DNA from: Sphingobium sp. Leaf26
GTDB lineage: Bacteria > Pseudomonadota > Alphaproteobacteria > Sphingomonadales > Sphingomonadaceae
Length of the DNA stretch: 64,000 nucleotides
Direction: 5' to 3'
Assembly (NCBI RefSeq): GCF_001421665.1
Contig: NZ_LMKV01000032.1
Coordinates: 109,946-173,945, forward strand
Below the pieces are notes generated by a model. The model had not been told where the DNA came from, searched no databases, and saw only the letters and a list, made by a program, of their open reading frames with translations. Below, piece by piece: positions 16,393 to 23,640 of the stretch (position 1 is the stretch's first letter; every line of letters begins with the position of its first letter). The translations under genes were made by a program, and so were the position numbers.

Positions 16393-16486
16393 GATGCGGC
16401 TCTGTCGATTCTGGTCATTTATGTCGGTGGCGAAACTGGACAAAAGATCGTTCGCAGGCAATGGCCATGTCAGGATCAAGGGCAAT

Positions 16487-16714
16487 ATGGAGACGCGAGC
16501 CATGACAATGATAGAGCGTGCCGCGCGCGCCATGTATGACAATGTCCGGCCGGATTGGGACTGGGACGATCCCGATGCGGAACTGTTGCGCCGGATGTAC
16601 CGGGACAATGCCAGGGCCGCGATCGGCGCACTGCGCGAACCGAGCGATGCCGTGACCAGCGCCGGCTATGCCTGGACCGCGATGGTGGATGCGGTTCTGG
16701 CCGAACAGGATTGA
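16487..16714 (+). CDS. small acidic protein of unknown function
   Basis: A 75-residue frame (or 70 residues from the ATG at 16502) follows AAGGG seven bases upstream. The sequence MIERAARAMYDNVRPDWDWDDPDAELLRRMYRDNARAAIGALREPSD resembles small unassigned proteins often seen in sphingomonad and phage-like contexts, rich in Asp and Trp in the middle. No domain is recognised. It starts 95 bases upstream of and divergent from the large exported protein gene. Downstream lies decayed DNA (16.77-17.23 kb), so it may mark the edge of an insertion or deletion scar. Confidence 0.5.
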   Translation: METRAMTMIERAARAMYDNVRPDWDWDDPDAELLRRMYRDNARAAIGALREPSDAVTSAGYAWTAMVDAVLAEQD

Positions 16715-16764
16715 GCTCGCCGCAGCATCGGCGGTCGCCGATAAGCGGGCCAGCCATTTGCTCG

Positions 16765-17018
16765 ATGCCGTTTAAGGCGCGGCCGCACGGAGCGGTTGAT
16801 GTGGCTGACCGGGATCAGAACGGGACCGCGCACCTAGCCATGCGCCGCGAGCGGGTACATGCGATTGAGCGACATGCAGACGAACCGGACGAGGCGTCCT
16901 TCCATGGCCATGCGGCCACCGACCAGCTTGCCTATTGACGATCCGACCGTCCATAGCGGCTGAGCGATGCCAGTGAGCCATGGTCGCGGCAGGCAAATGC
17001 CGGAGCGGCCGGTTCGCC
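16765..17018 (-). pseudogene. remnant of an NADH-dehydrogenase-like (NDH-2 type) gene, C-terminal part
   Basis: Reading leftward, three frames each give part of the familiar C-terminus of type II NADH dehydrogenase-like flavoproteins. AFACRDHGSLASLSRYG stands for the family's Y-R-x-x-G-S-L-A segment; after a frameshift comes VGGRMAMEGRLVRFVCMSLNRM, a stop codon at 16843, then VRGPVLIPVSHINRSVRPRLK with the RPRLK end. Such order with frame changes and an internal stop indicates a decayed gene, not a working one. The identification rests on memory of the family, so it is moderately firm. It is directly fused to an etfB remnant upstream. Confidence 0.6.
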
Positions 17019-17048
17019 ATTAACTGGCCGAGATTGGTGAAGACGGTG

Positions 17049-17225
17049 TCCGCTTGACACCGCCACCACCTCGGTCGCCACGCCCTTTTCCTTCAGGCGA
17101 ATGGCTTCCTTGATCGCAATCTCGTCGAACGGGTTCATGCTCATCTTCACGTTCGCCAGATCGACGCCCGTACCGTCCGCCTTCACCCGCGGCTTCACAT
17201 TATAGTCAAGCCCGATCAAGCGGCG
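17049..17225 (-). pseudogene. etfB: remnant of electron-transfer flavoprotein beta subunit gene (N-terminal part)
   Basis: Fifty-nine codons read very close to the N-terminal part of EtfB: LDYNVKPRVKADGTGVDLAN, then VKMSMNPFDEIAIKEAIRLK and EKGVATEVVAVS. The usual first residues (a MKVLVPVKR-type start) and all sequence after the first quarter are missing. The frame then runs into DNA that matches a different gene. No promoter or proper start is visible. This is a deletion scar rather than a functional gene; an intact etfBA copy presumably exists elsewhere in the genome (inference). Confidence 0.85.
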
Positions 17226-17266
17226 GGCGTTAGCGTTGGCTTTCCCGATCAATAGGTTTGCCCGAT

Positions 17267-18034
17267 ATGAAAACGCCGCCCACCTCTCCCAATTTCGCGC
17301 CGATCAAGACGCAGCGCGCCTTCGAGATCATCTGCGAGCAGATTCGCGCGCAACTGGCGGCGGGCACATTGAAAACCGGTGACAAGCTGCCGGCCGAACG
17401 CGAACTGGCAGCGGAGTTTCAGGTGAGCCGCAGCGCTTTGCGTGAGGCGTTGCGTAGCCTGGAGGTGGCAGGGATCATTCGCAATGCGAAGGGCGTGAAG
17501 GGCGGCGCCTTCATCCAGTCGGCTGAACCCGACCGGATCATGCAGGCGATGCAGGATTATGTGCATCTGGGCAATGTGTCGCTGGACGAACTGACCGAAG
17601 CGCGACTGGCGACGCAGGATATCATCGTGCGCTTGGCCTGCGAGCGGGCCAGTGACGCGGATCTGGACGAACTGGAAGCTATTGCCGAACGGACGCGGCA
17701 GGAAAATAGCGTGGAAGCGCGCTATGAATGCGCCGCAGCCTATTATCGAGTGCTGGCGCGCGCGACCAGGAACCGCATATTTGGCATCTTTGTGGATTCG
17801 CTGTCCGCCATCCTGCACGAATTCGTCCAGGGGCCGGATTATGAAACGTTGCAAGAGACGCTGATCGACTCTCGTTTCAAGCTGATCCGGCATTTGCGCG
17901 CACGCGATGCGGATGCGGCAGCGGCGGAAATGCGCAAGCATCTGGAGCAGGTGCATCGCCACATCCGCAAGAATCTGAAGGCGCAGGACGCACCGGCGAA
18001 GATCGGGAAGGCTCGTGGAAAGACACCCGGATGA
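17267..18034 (+). CDS. FadR-type GntR transcriptional regulator
   Basis: The 255-residue protein has a winged helix-turn-helix in residues about 15-85 (GDKLPAERELAAEFQVSRSA then LREALRSLEVAGIIR and GGAFIQ) and an all-helical FCD domain of the FadR subgroup. In this FCD domain the usual metal-binding Asp/His residues are not obvious: YYRVLARATRNRIFG stands where a D-x-x-x-H motif is normal. The ATG at 17267 follows AATAGG by ten bases; a TTG three codons earlier is less likely. It precedes the CoA-transferase gene on the same strand. An AATGGT-N3-ACCATT-like site lies upstream of that gene and at two other promoters in the window, so it probably controls a dispersed catabolic regulon. Confidence 0.88.
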   Translation: MKTPPTSPNFAPIKTQRAFEIICEQIRAQLAAGTLKTGDKLPAERELAAEFQVSRSALREALRSLEVAGIIRNAKGVKGGAFIQSAEPDRIMQAMQDYVHLGNVSLDELTEARLATQDIIVRLACERASDADLDELEAIAERTRQENSVEARYECAAAYYRVLARATRNRIFGIFVDSLSAILHEFVQGPDYETLQETLIDSRFKLIRHLRARDADAAAAEMRKHLEQVHRHIRKNLKAQDAPAKIGKARGKTPG

Positions 18035-18059
18035 ATTGACCGTCCGGCGGCATCATGCA

Positions 18060-18077
18060 ATAGGTAGGACCATTCAA
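18060..18077. promoter_or_regulatory. FadR-type operator candidate upstream of CoA-transferase gene
   Basis: ATAGGT-AGG-ACCATT followed by CAA lies 25-43 bases before the CoA-transferase start. It differs by one base from the perfect palindrome at 20533-20547 and shares ACCATTCAA with the site at 30718-30735. Confidence 0.6.
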
Positions 18078-18102
18078 TATTTGGTTCTATTAAGGATGAG
18101 GC

Positions 18103-19293
18103 ATGGCTGAAGAACAGGCTGCGGCGAAGGGCGATGCTCTGGCCGGTGTGCGGGTGCTGGATTTCACGAGCGTGATGGCCGGCCCGTTTGCGACGCGGAT
18201 GCTGGCCGATCTGGGCGCCGATGTCGTGAAGGTGGAATCGCTGGAGGGCGACCAGGTCCGCGCCCGCCCGCCGGTGCGCGACGGGCATAGCGCCTATTTC
18301 GGCCATCTGAACGCTGGCAAGCGGTCGATCGCCTGCAACCTCAAGTCGCCGGAAATTCGCGCTCTGATCCTGGAACTGGTGACGCGGTTCGATGTGGTGG
18401 TCGAAAATTTCCGTCCCGGCGTGATGCAGCGCTTCGGGTTGGATTATGTAACGCTGTCCGCCATCAATCCGCGCCTGATCTACTGTTCCATCTCCGGCTA
18501 TGGGCAGGAGGGGCCAAAGGCGCATCATCCCGCCTATGCGCCGGTGATCCACGCGGCGAGCGGGTTCGACATGGTCAACCTCCATTATCAGGACAATGCC
18601 GATCGGCCGGCGACCGGCGGCGTCTTTGTCGCCGACGTGCTGGGTGGAACCCATGCCTTCGGCGCGATCCAGGCGGCGCTGTATCAGCGTGAAAAGACCG
18701 GCAAGGGCCAGCATATCGACCTGTCGATGCTGGAAGCGATGGTGGGGATGCTGGTGTTCGAGGCACAGGACGCGCAGTTTCCCGGCGGGGCGCGGCGGCC
18801 GCTCTATTCGCCGCTGCGGACCAGTGACGGCTTCATCATGGTCGCGCCGACCAGCCCGCGCAATTTCGAGCAGCTGAGCGATGCGGTCGGTCATCCCGAA
18901 TGGCGCGACGATCCGCGGTTCCGCACCAATCTCGATCGCAACGCCAACTGGGCCACATTGCTGGGCCTGACCGAGCAATGGACCGTAGAACGATCGTCGG
19001 CCGAGGCGGAGGCGATCCTGTCGCAGCATGGCGTGCCATGCGCCTGCTATCGGGACATGGCGGATGTGCTGGACGACCCGCAACTGGCAGCACGGGAGGC
19101 GTGGACGACGATCCACGATCAGGCCGGATCGTTCATGGTGCCCAATCCGCCGTTCCGCATGAGCGGGTCGCGGGCACAGCCGCGCGATCTGGTGGCGGAC
19201 CTTGGCGAACATGGCGCGTCATTGCTGCGGTCGGAATTGGGATTGTCCGATGAGGCGGTCGCGGATTTGCGGACGGCAGGGCAATTGCTCTGA
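18103..19293 (+). CDS. class III CoA-transferase (CaiB/BaiF family)
   Basis: The 396-residue protein shows the family's N-terminal pattern LAGVRVLDFTSVMAGPFATR, GADVVKVE, then RSIACNLKS. The catalytic Asp is in GVFVADVLGG (about residue 172). These enzymes move CoA between carboxylic acids through an enzyme-bound anhydride. The neighbouring acyl-CoA dehydrogenase suggests that it activates a carboxylate which is then dehydrogenated. AAGGATGAGGC precedes the ATG. Transcription from the operator-bearing spacer is likely to be controlled by the adjacent FadR-type regulator. Donor and acceptor acids are unknown. Confidence 0.92.
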   Translation: MAEEQAAAKGDALAGVRVLDFTSVMAGPFATRMLADLGADVVKVESLEGDQVRARPPVRDGHSAYFGHLNAGKRSIACNLKSPEIRALILELVTRFDVVVENFRPGVMQRFGLDYVTLSAINPRLIYCSISGYGQEGPKAHHPAYAPVIHAASGFDMVNLHYQDNADRPATGGVFVADVLGGTHAFGAIQAALYQREKTGKGQHIDLSMLEAMVGMLVFEAQDAQFPGGARRPLYSPLRTSDGFIMVAPTSPRNFEQLSDAVGHPEWRDDPRFRTNLDRNANWATLLGLTEQWTVERSSAEAEAILSQHGVPCACYRDMADVLDDPQLAAREAWTTIHDQAGSFMVPNPPFRMSGSRAQPRDLVADLGEHGASLLRSELGLSDEAVADLRTAGQLL

Positions 19294-19329
19294 AAAAGGC
19301 GGGGAGGGGTGATGCCCTCCCCGCCTCGT

Positions 19330-20469
19330 TTAACGCAGCAGTTCGCGGGCGATGGTGTTCCGCTGTATTTCCGAAGAGCCTTCGTAGATTCGGGTGATGC
19401 GGATATCGCGATACAGGCGCTCCACCGCGAAGCCGCGGCAATAGCCGTTGCCGCCGAATATCTGGACGGCGGTGTCCACGGTGCGGCTGCCCGCTTCGGT
19501 CGCGAACAGCTTCGCCATGGAGGCGCGTTCACGGCTCTTGTCGCCCTGATCATAACGCCAGGCGGCATCGAGCAGAATCAGGCGCGCGGCGCGCATGTCG
19601 GTCGCCATATTGGCCAGATAGTGCCGGATCGCCTGGAATTCGGAGATGACGCCGCCAAAGGCCGGGCGGACCTTCGATTCCTCGATCGCCAGTTCCAGCG
19701 CATATTCGCCCATGCCGACTGCGGTAGCGCCGACATTGATGCGGCCTTCATTCAGGCCTTCGAGCGCGTAGCGGAAGCCCTGGCCCTCTTCGCCGAGCAG
19801 CGCGTCGGCCGGTACCTGACATTCGTCGAAGCTGAGTTCGAACACGCCGGGGGATGCGGTGCCCATCAGTTCGATCGTGCCGGTGACGGAGAAACCGGGC
19901 GTGTCGGCCGGCATCAGGAAGGCGGAGATGCCGTTGCGGGCGCCCGCCGCCTTGTCGGTATAGGCGTAGACGATGACATATCTGGCCTTCTTCCCGTTGG
20001 AAATGAAGGTCTTGCTGCCGTTGATGCGCCAACCGTCGGCATTGCGGACGGCGGTGGTGCGCATCGAACCCGGATCGGAGCCGCTATTGGGTTCTGTCAG
20101 GGCGAAGGCGATCGGGATGTCGCCGGTTGCCATGCCGGGGAGCAGGGCGGCGCGCTGTTCTTCGCTGGCGTGGTAGATGATGTTCTTCGCCCCCGGTCCC
20201 ATCAGCGGGCGCAGTTCGGTCCAGAACTGGGGAGGAAGGCGGGCGAGTTCGATCTGCACGGCCGCCTGCGCCAGTGCGCCAAGGCCCAGGCCACCATAGG
20301 CTTCGGGGAGGGCCATGCCGAAATAGCCATTGTCGATCAGCGTCTGACGCACGATCGGTGGGATGACCCCTGTCTCCTGAAAGGCGACCTCATAAGGCAG
20401 CAGGTCGCGGACGATGGTGCGCGTAACGTCGCAGAATTCCTTGATATCATCGGGCAGTTCGAAATCCAT
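19330..20469 (-). CDS. acyl-CoA dehydrogenase
   Basis: This 379-residue flavoprotein carries both family signatures: AFALTEPNSGSDPGSMRTTA (FAD-binding strand, about residue 118) and the C-terminal QIFGGNGYCRGFAVERLYRD. The catalytic Glu lies in RIYEGSSEIQR. It introduces an alpha,beta double bond into an acyl-CoA and passes electrons to ETF. It converges with the CoA-transferase gene and diverges from the LysR gene, sharing with it two operator-like palindromes. Co-regulation with the CoA-transferase by the FadR-type protein at 17.3 kb is the simplest reading. Confidence 0.93.
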   Translation of the reverse strand: MDFELPDDIKEFCDVTRTIVRDLLPYEVAFQETGVIPPIVRQTLIDNGYFGMALPEAYGGLGLGALAQAAVQIELARLPPQFWTELRPLMGPGAKNIIYHASEEQRAALLPGMATGDIPIAFALTEPNSGSDPGSMRTTAVRNADGWRINGSKTFISNGKKARYVIVYAYTDKAAGARNGISAFLMPADTPGFSVTGTIELMGTASPGVFELSFDECQVPADALLGEEGQGFRYALEGLNEGRINVGATAVGMGEYALELAIEESKVRPAFGGVISEFQAIRHYLANMATDMRAARLILLDAAWRYDQGDKSRERASMAKLFATEAGSRTVDTAVQIFGGNGYCRGFAVERLYRDIRITRIYEGSSEIQRNTIARELLR

Positions 20470-20532
20470 GGGGCTTCCCCTCCTTCATGAATGAGACAAC
20501 GAGTTGGACAGTTGAATCGCTTTTTATCCTAT

Positions 20533-20570
20533 AATGGTCCTACCATTTGTTGAATGGTCGGTCCATTCAA
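20533..20570. promoter_or_regulatory. double FadR-type operator in the dehydrogenase/LysR divergent promoter
   Basis: Two palindromes lie in tandem. The first, AATGGT-CCT-ACCATT (20533-20547), is perfect. The second has arms TTGAATGG (20550-20557) and CCATTCAA (20563-20570) around a 5-base spacer. Their centres are 20 bases apart, two helical turns. They would control both the leftward acyl-CoA dehydrogenase and the rightward LysR gene. Confidence 0.7.
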
Positions 20571-20621
20571 ATTTTCAAAGCTGCTGGCGTTCCCGCCGGG
20601 ACGCATTAGGATGCCGTCACC

Positions 20622-21854
20622 ATGTCCACCGACCCGTTCGACCTCAATCTGCGGCATTTGCGCGCGCTGCTTGCGATCCGGGAGCATGGCGGCATCACGG
20701 CGGCCGCCGATGCGGTCAGCCTGTCGCAACCCGCGCTGACGCAGGGGCTGGCCAAGCTGGAACGGCAATTTGGTTATACGTTGTTCGAGCGACGGTCGGG
20801 CGGCATGGTCGCGACGCCGATGGGGGAGATCGTGATCGAGCGTGCGCAGGCGGCGCTGGAGCATCTGTCGGCGGGCGCGAAGGGGCTTTCGGCGGTGTTC
20901 CTGCATCCCGAACGGCTGATGACGATGACGCAATTGCGCGCCTTTCTGGCGCTGGCGGAGGCAGGCAGCTTCGCCTCTGCCGCGCAGGGCACCGGCCTGT
21001 CGCAGACGGCGGTGCATCGCGCGGTCGGCGATCTGGAGCAGATGATCGGCGGCAAGCTGGTCGAGCGGCGCGGGCGGGTGGTGTGGCTCAACCCGGCGGG
21101 CAAGCGGCTGGCGCGGGGTACGCGGCTGGCGGTGGCGGAGATTTCGGCGGCGATCGCCGATCTGGGGCTGGACAGTGGCAGCGGCAGCGAGTTGATCGCG
21201 TTCGGCGCGCTGCCGTTGTCGCGGCCCTATCTGGTGCCCGCCGCCATGGGGCGCCTGACGCGGGAGGAGCCGCGCGCGGCGTTCAAGGTGCTGGAGGGGA
21301 GCTGGCGCGAACTGGTCGAGCCGCTGCGCGACGGGGTGATCGACATGATCGTGGGCGCCCTGCGGCCCTATGAGATTGCCGACCTTTACCAGATGCCGCT
21401 GGTGGAGGACCGGCTGGTGATCGCGGCGGGCAGCGGGCATCCGCTGGCGCAGGAGGCAGCACCGACCATGGCGCAACTGGCCGCCTATCCCTGGATCGTC
21501 GCGCCCGCCAATTCGCCGTTGCGCGAACAATGGCAGCAACTCTTCGCCGACCAGCCGCAGCCACCGACGCCGATCGAATGCGGATCGGTGATGATCATCG
21601 GCCGGTTGCTGACCGAAGGGCATTTCCTGACCTTGCTGTCGCCCGATCAGGTGGCGTTGCAGATCCGCAGCGGATTGCTGACCCAGATCGGTCCGCCACT
21701 GGAAACCAGCCGTCGCCTGGTGGGCATCACGACACGCCGTAGCTGGCGCCCGACCGCGATCCAGCGGCGGTTTCTGGATCTGGTGAAAGACGCGGCCACG
21801 CGGCGTTTGGAAGAGGCGGAGATTGTCGGATTAAGAGGTGCTGGCTGGGTTTAA
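20622..21854 (+). CDS. LysR-family regulator with two tandem helix-turn-helix domains
   Basis: Residues 8-67 form a normal LysR winged helix-turn-helix (LRHLRALLAIREHGGITAAA, then SLSQPALTQGLAKLERQFGY). After a linker, residues 103-165 form a second complete one (MTQLRAFLALAEAGSFASAA, then GLSQTAVHRAVGDLEQMIGG). The usual periplasmic-binding-type effector domain follows. The total length of 410 residues is about 100 more than an ordinary LysR protein. It diverges from the acyl-CoA dehydrogenase gene and shares its operators. Being in one continuous frame with no stop, the duplication looks like real architecture rather than an assembly fault. Confidence 0.9.
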   Translation: MSTDPFDLNLRHLRALLAIREHGGITAAADAVSLSQPALTQGLAKLERQFGYTLFERRSGGMVATPMGEIVIERAQAALEHLSAGAKGLSAVFLHPERLMTMTQLRAFLALAEAGSFASAAQGTGLSQTAVHRAVGDLEQMIGGKLVERRGRVVWLNPAGKRLARGTRLAVAEISAAIADLGLDSGSGSELIAFGALPLSRPYLVPAAMGRLTREEPRAAFKVLEGSWRELVEPLRDGVIDMIVGALRPYEIADLYQMPLVEDRLVIAAGSGHPLAQEAAPTMAQLAAYPWIVAPANSPLREQWQQLFADQPQPPTPIECGSVMIIGRLLTEGHFLTLLSPDQVALQIRSGLLTQIGPPLETSRRLVGITTRRSWRPTAIQRRFLDLVKDAATRRLEEAEIVGLRGAGWV

Positions 21855-21921
21855 GACAAATGGCGGACCATAATTTCAGCTTATTCTATAAATATATCCA
21901 TTTTCTGTTACAAAAAATCAT

Positions 21922-21943
21922 GAGAAATATTTTTCTCGTTTTT
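21922..21943 (+). terminator. weak rho-independent terminator after LysR gene
   Basis: Arms GAGAAA (21922-21927) and TTTCTC (21932-21937) with a 4-base loop are followed by GTTTTT. The stem is short and AT-rich, so efficiency is uncertain. Confidence 0.45.
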
Positions 21944-21980
21944 GGGTGCCGATGATCCCTTAAATATACGGTTCGCGCAG

Positions 21981-21999
21981 TATTTTATCAGATAAAATA
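21981..21999. promoter_or_regulatory. perfect 19-base palindrome upstream of glycosyltransferase gene
   Basis: TATTTTATC (21981-21989) and GATAAAATA (21991-21999) flank a single central A. No T-run follows, so a protein-binding site is more likely than a terminator. The regulator is unknown. Confidence 0.5.
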
Positions 22000-22204
22000 T
22001 CGTCTCAGGAAACGATCTTGAAATTTTGAAATAATGTGCCATATATGTCAAACGCCTTTGCGTTCAAAAGATCGCAATTCTGTCTGGCGTTGTCTCTTCA
22101 CGATCAGAAATTCATTTGATTGGCTTTCCTGAGGCAGGAGGCAGTTGTCGTCGTTTCCGGGGGTGTGGCAGCCGGCGAATGGCGCAGTCGATGAGGCGTG
22201 CCCA

Positions 22205-23122
22205 ATGATCGCATATTTTCTTCTCGTCCATCGTTACCCAGAACAGTTTAAGCGCTTATTCAAAGCGATCTACCTTCCTGGCAATCAATATGTCGTTCAT
22301 GTGGACAAAAGTTCGGGCGAAGATCTGGAAAAGGACATTGCGACTTTTCTGGAGCCGTTCCAGGGCGTGGAACTTCTGGAACCGAAAAATGCGTTGTGGG
22401 GTGGATATAGTCTGGTCGATGCCGAACTGCGCGGCATGACCCGGCTTCTTTCCATGGATGCGTCCTGGACCCATTATATCAATCTGTCCGGGCAGGATTT
22501 TCCGCTCAAGAGCCAGAATTATATCCGCCAGTTTTTTGCCGCCAATCCTGACAAGCAATTTATTCGCGCGCAGGACCAGCGCAAGGAACGCCCCGACACG
22601 CTGAACCGGATCAGCCATATCTTCACGGAAGACGATGGTGTGATGACGGCAACAGGTGTGGCGCGGCCCTATCTGGCGGGCGATACGCCGTTTATCGGCA
22701 CGCAATGGAAAGCCGTGACCCGCAGCTTTTGCGAATTTGTCTGCCATAACCCGGAGGCCGATCGGTTCAAGGCGTTCTACCGTAACAGCTTCATCGCGGA
22801 CGAAGCTTTTTTCCAGACGGTCATGATGAACAATTGCGATCAGAGCAGCGTCATGAACGACGATTTGCGGATGATCGACTGGGTGCCCGATGGCGACATC
22901 AAATTGCGCCCGCGCAATTATGAAGGGGCCGATCTGGATCAGTTGCAAAGCAGCGGCGATCTTTTCGCGCGCAAATTCGATGCTGAGGAAGATCCGGACA
23001 TTCTGTCTTTGCTGGAACGCCATTTGCGGACCCCGGCAGCGAATATCTATCAGGCGACGGGATATGTTCCGGCACCGAAAAGGCCTGTTCATTCTGCCAT
23101 GCGGGAAGTCGTGGCCGCCTGA
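22205..23122 (+). CDS. GT14-type (core-2/I-branching) beta-1,6-N-acetylglucosaminyltransferase-like protein
   Basis: The 305-residue protein opens with MIAYFLLVHRYPEQFKRLF and contains VVHVDKSSG, WGGYSLVDAELRG and HYINLSGQDFPLKS. These are the hallmarks of the family whose animal members add branching GlcNAc to glycans; bacterial members decorate surface polysaccharides. No signal peptide or membrane anchor is seen, so it is cytoplasmic. The ATG at 22205 gives the standard family start and has GAGG eight bases upstream. A TTG at 22145, preceded by a very good GGAGG, would add 20 unlike residues and remains an alternative. No other polysaccharide genes are nearby, so the acceptor is unknown. 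Confidence 0.85.
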   Translation: MIAYFLLVHRYPEQFKRLFKAIYLPGNQYVVHVDKSSGEDLEKDIATFLEPFQGVELLEPKNALWGGYSLVDAELRGMTRLLSMDASWTHYINLSGQDFPLKSQNYIRQFFAANPDKQFIRAQDQRKERPDTLNRISHIFTEDDGVMTATGVARPYLAGDTPFIGTQWKAVTRSFCEFVCHNPEADRFKAFYRNSFIADEAFFQTVMMNNCDQSSVMNDDLRMIDWVPDGDIKLRPRNYEGADLDQLQSSGDLFARKFDAEEDPDILSLLERHLRTPAANIYQATGYVPAPKRPVHSAMREVVAA

Positions 23123-23171
23123 AGACCTGTACTTCGCCTTCTCCTCATCCGTTTCCGAAAAGGACAACATC

Positions 23172-23300
23172 ATGGCCAAATCACAGAAGAAATCGAACCG
23201 GGAAGTCCGCAAGCCCAAGGCCGAAAAGACCAAGACCAACGCATCCAAGCCGTCGGAGAAGGGCGGCGTCGTACCGGGACTGGAACATATGAAGCGGTAG
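23172..23300 (+). CDS. small lysine-rich conserved protein
   Basis: A 42-residue, very basic protein (MAKSQKKSNREVRKPKAEK, then KTKTNASKPSEKGGVVPGLE) follows AAAAGGA by seven bases. Closely similar short proteins occur widely in alphaproteobacteria and have no assigned function; the charge suggests nucleic-acid or ribosome contact, but this is speculation. It follows the glycosyltransferase by 49 bases and is followed after ten bases by another small gene, so the three may be one transcript. Confidence 0.65.
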   Translation: MAKSQKKSNREVRKPKAEKTKTNASKPSEKGGVVPGLEHMKR

Positions 23301-23310
23301 GAAAGGAGTA

Positions 23311-23547
23311 ATGTCCATGAAAATTTCAGTGGCGCATTGTCGAGAGCAGGAAGCCCTGCATAGGGATAGAGCCCTGAACGAGCCTTTGGAAAACCGCCGA
23401 AAAATCGCACTGGCGGCGGCAAAGGCCTGGAACGTCGAAGCGGTTCTGGCTGAGAAAGTGGCGTTAAGAGTGGGTTCTCTCAACACACTCGATGCTGCCA
23501 TCGCGCTGGAGTTTGAACGGGAGACGAAATCGGGCGTGGCCGAGTAA
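23311..23547 (+). CDS. small protein of unknown function
   Basis: The 78-residue frame starts ten bases after the small basic protein gene. GAAAGGAG lies upstream of two ATGs, one at 23311 and one two codons later. The sequence HCREQEALHRDRALNEPLEN followed by RRKIALAAAKAWNVEAVLAE is a charged helical pattern I recall from unassigned sphingomonad proteins. No membrane segment or known domain is present. A strong terminator follows. Function unknown. Confidence 0.6.
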   Translation: MSMKISVAHCREQEALHRDRALNEPLENRRKIALAAAKAWNVEAVLAEKVALRVGSLNTLDAAIALEFERETKSGVAE

Positions 23548-23577
23548 GGATTTTGTCGTTCCAAAAGGGCACGCAGA

Positions 23578-23623
23578 TTTGAAACGGCGCGGGTCGGAGC
23601 AACTCCACCGCCGCCGTTTCAAA
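23578..23623. terminator. strong bidirectional terminator
   Basis: Perfect 12-bp arms TTTGAAACGGCG (23578-23589) and CGCCGTTTCAAA (23612-23623) enclose an inner GGAG/CTCC stem. A run of A after it and of T before it suit termination of both the rightward small genes and the leftward aldehyde dehydrogenase operon. Confidence 0.75.
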
Positions 23624-23640
23624 AATGCGCCTGCTCTTCC

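Larger units (their letters stand above)
21855..22204. other. AT-rich spacer before the glycosyltransferase gene
   Basis: This 350-base spacer is markedly richer in A and T than its surroundings. No convincing gene was found. It holds a weak terminator-like stem, GAGAAA/TTTCTC followed by GTTTTT (21922-21943), suited to ending the LysR transcript. Further on are a perfect 9-bp inverted repeat (21981-21999) and a small AACGC/GCGTT hairpin (22051-22064). It probably contains the promoter for the glycosyltransferase. Confidence 0.6.

Noticed and set aside
16487..17252. Prophage or integrative element at the pseudogene patch
   Set aside because: No integrase, attachment-site repeat, tRNA or phage structural gene was seen; only gene remnants and one small frame.
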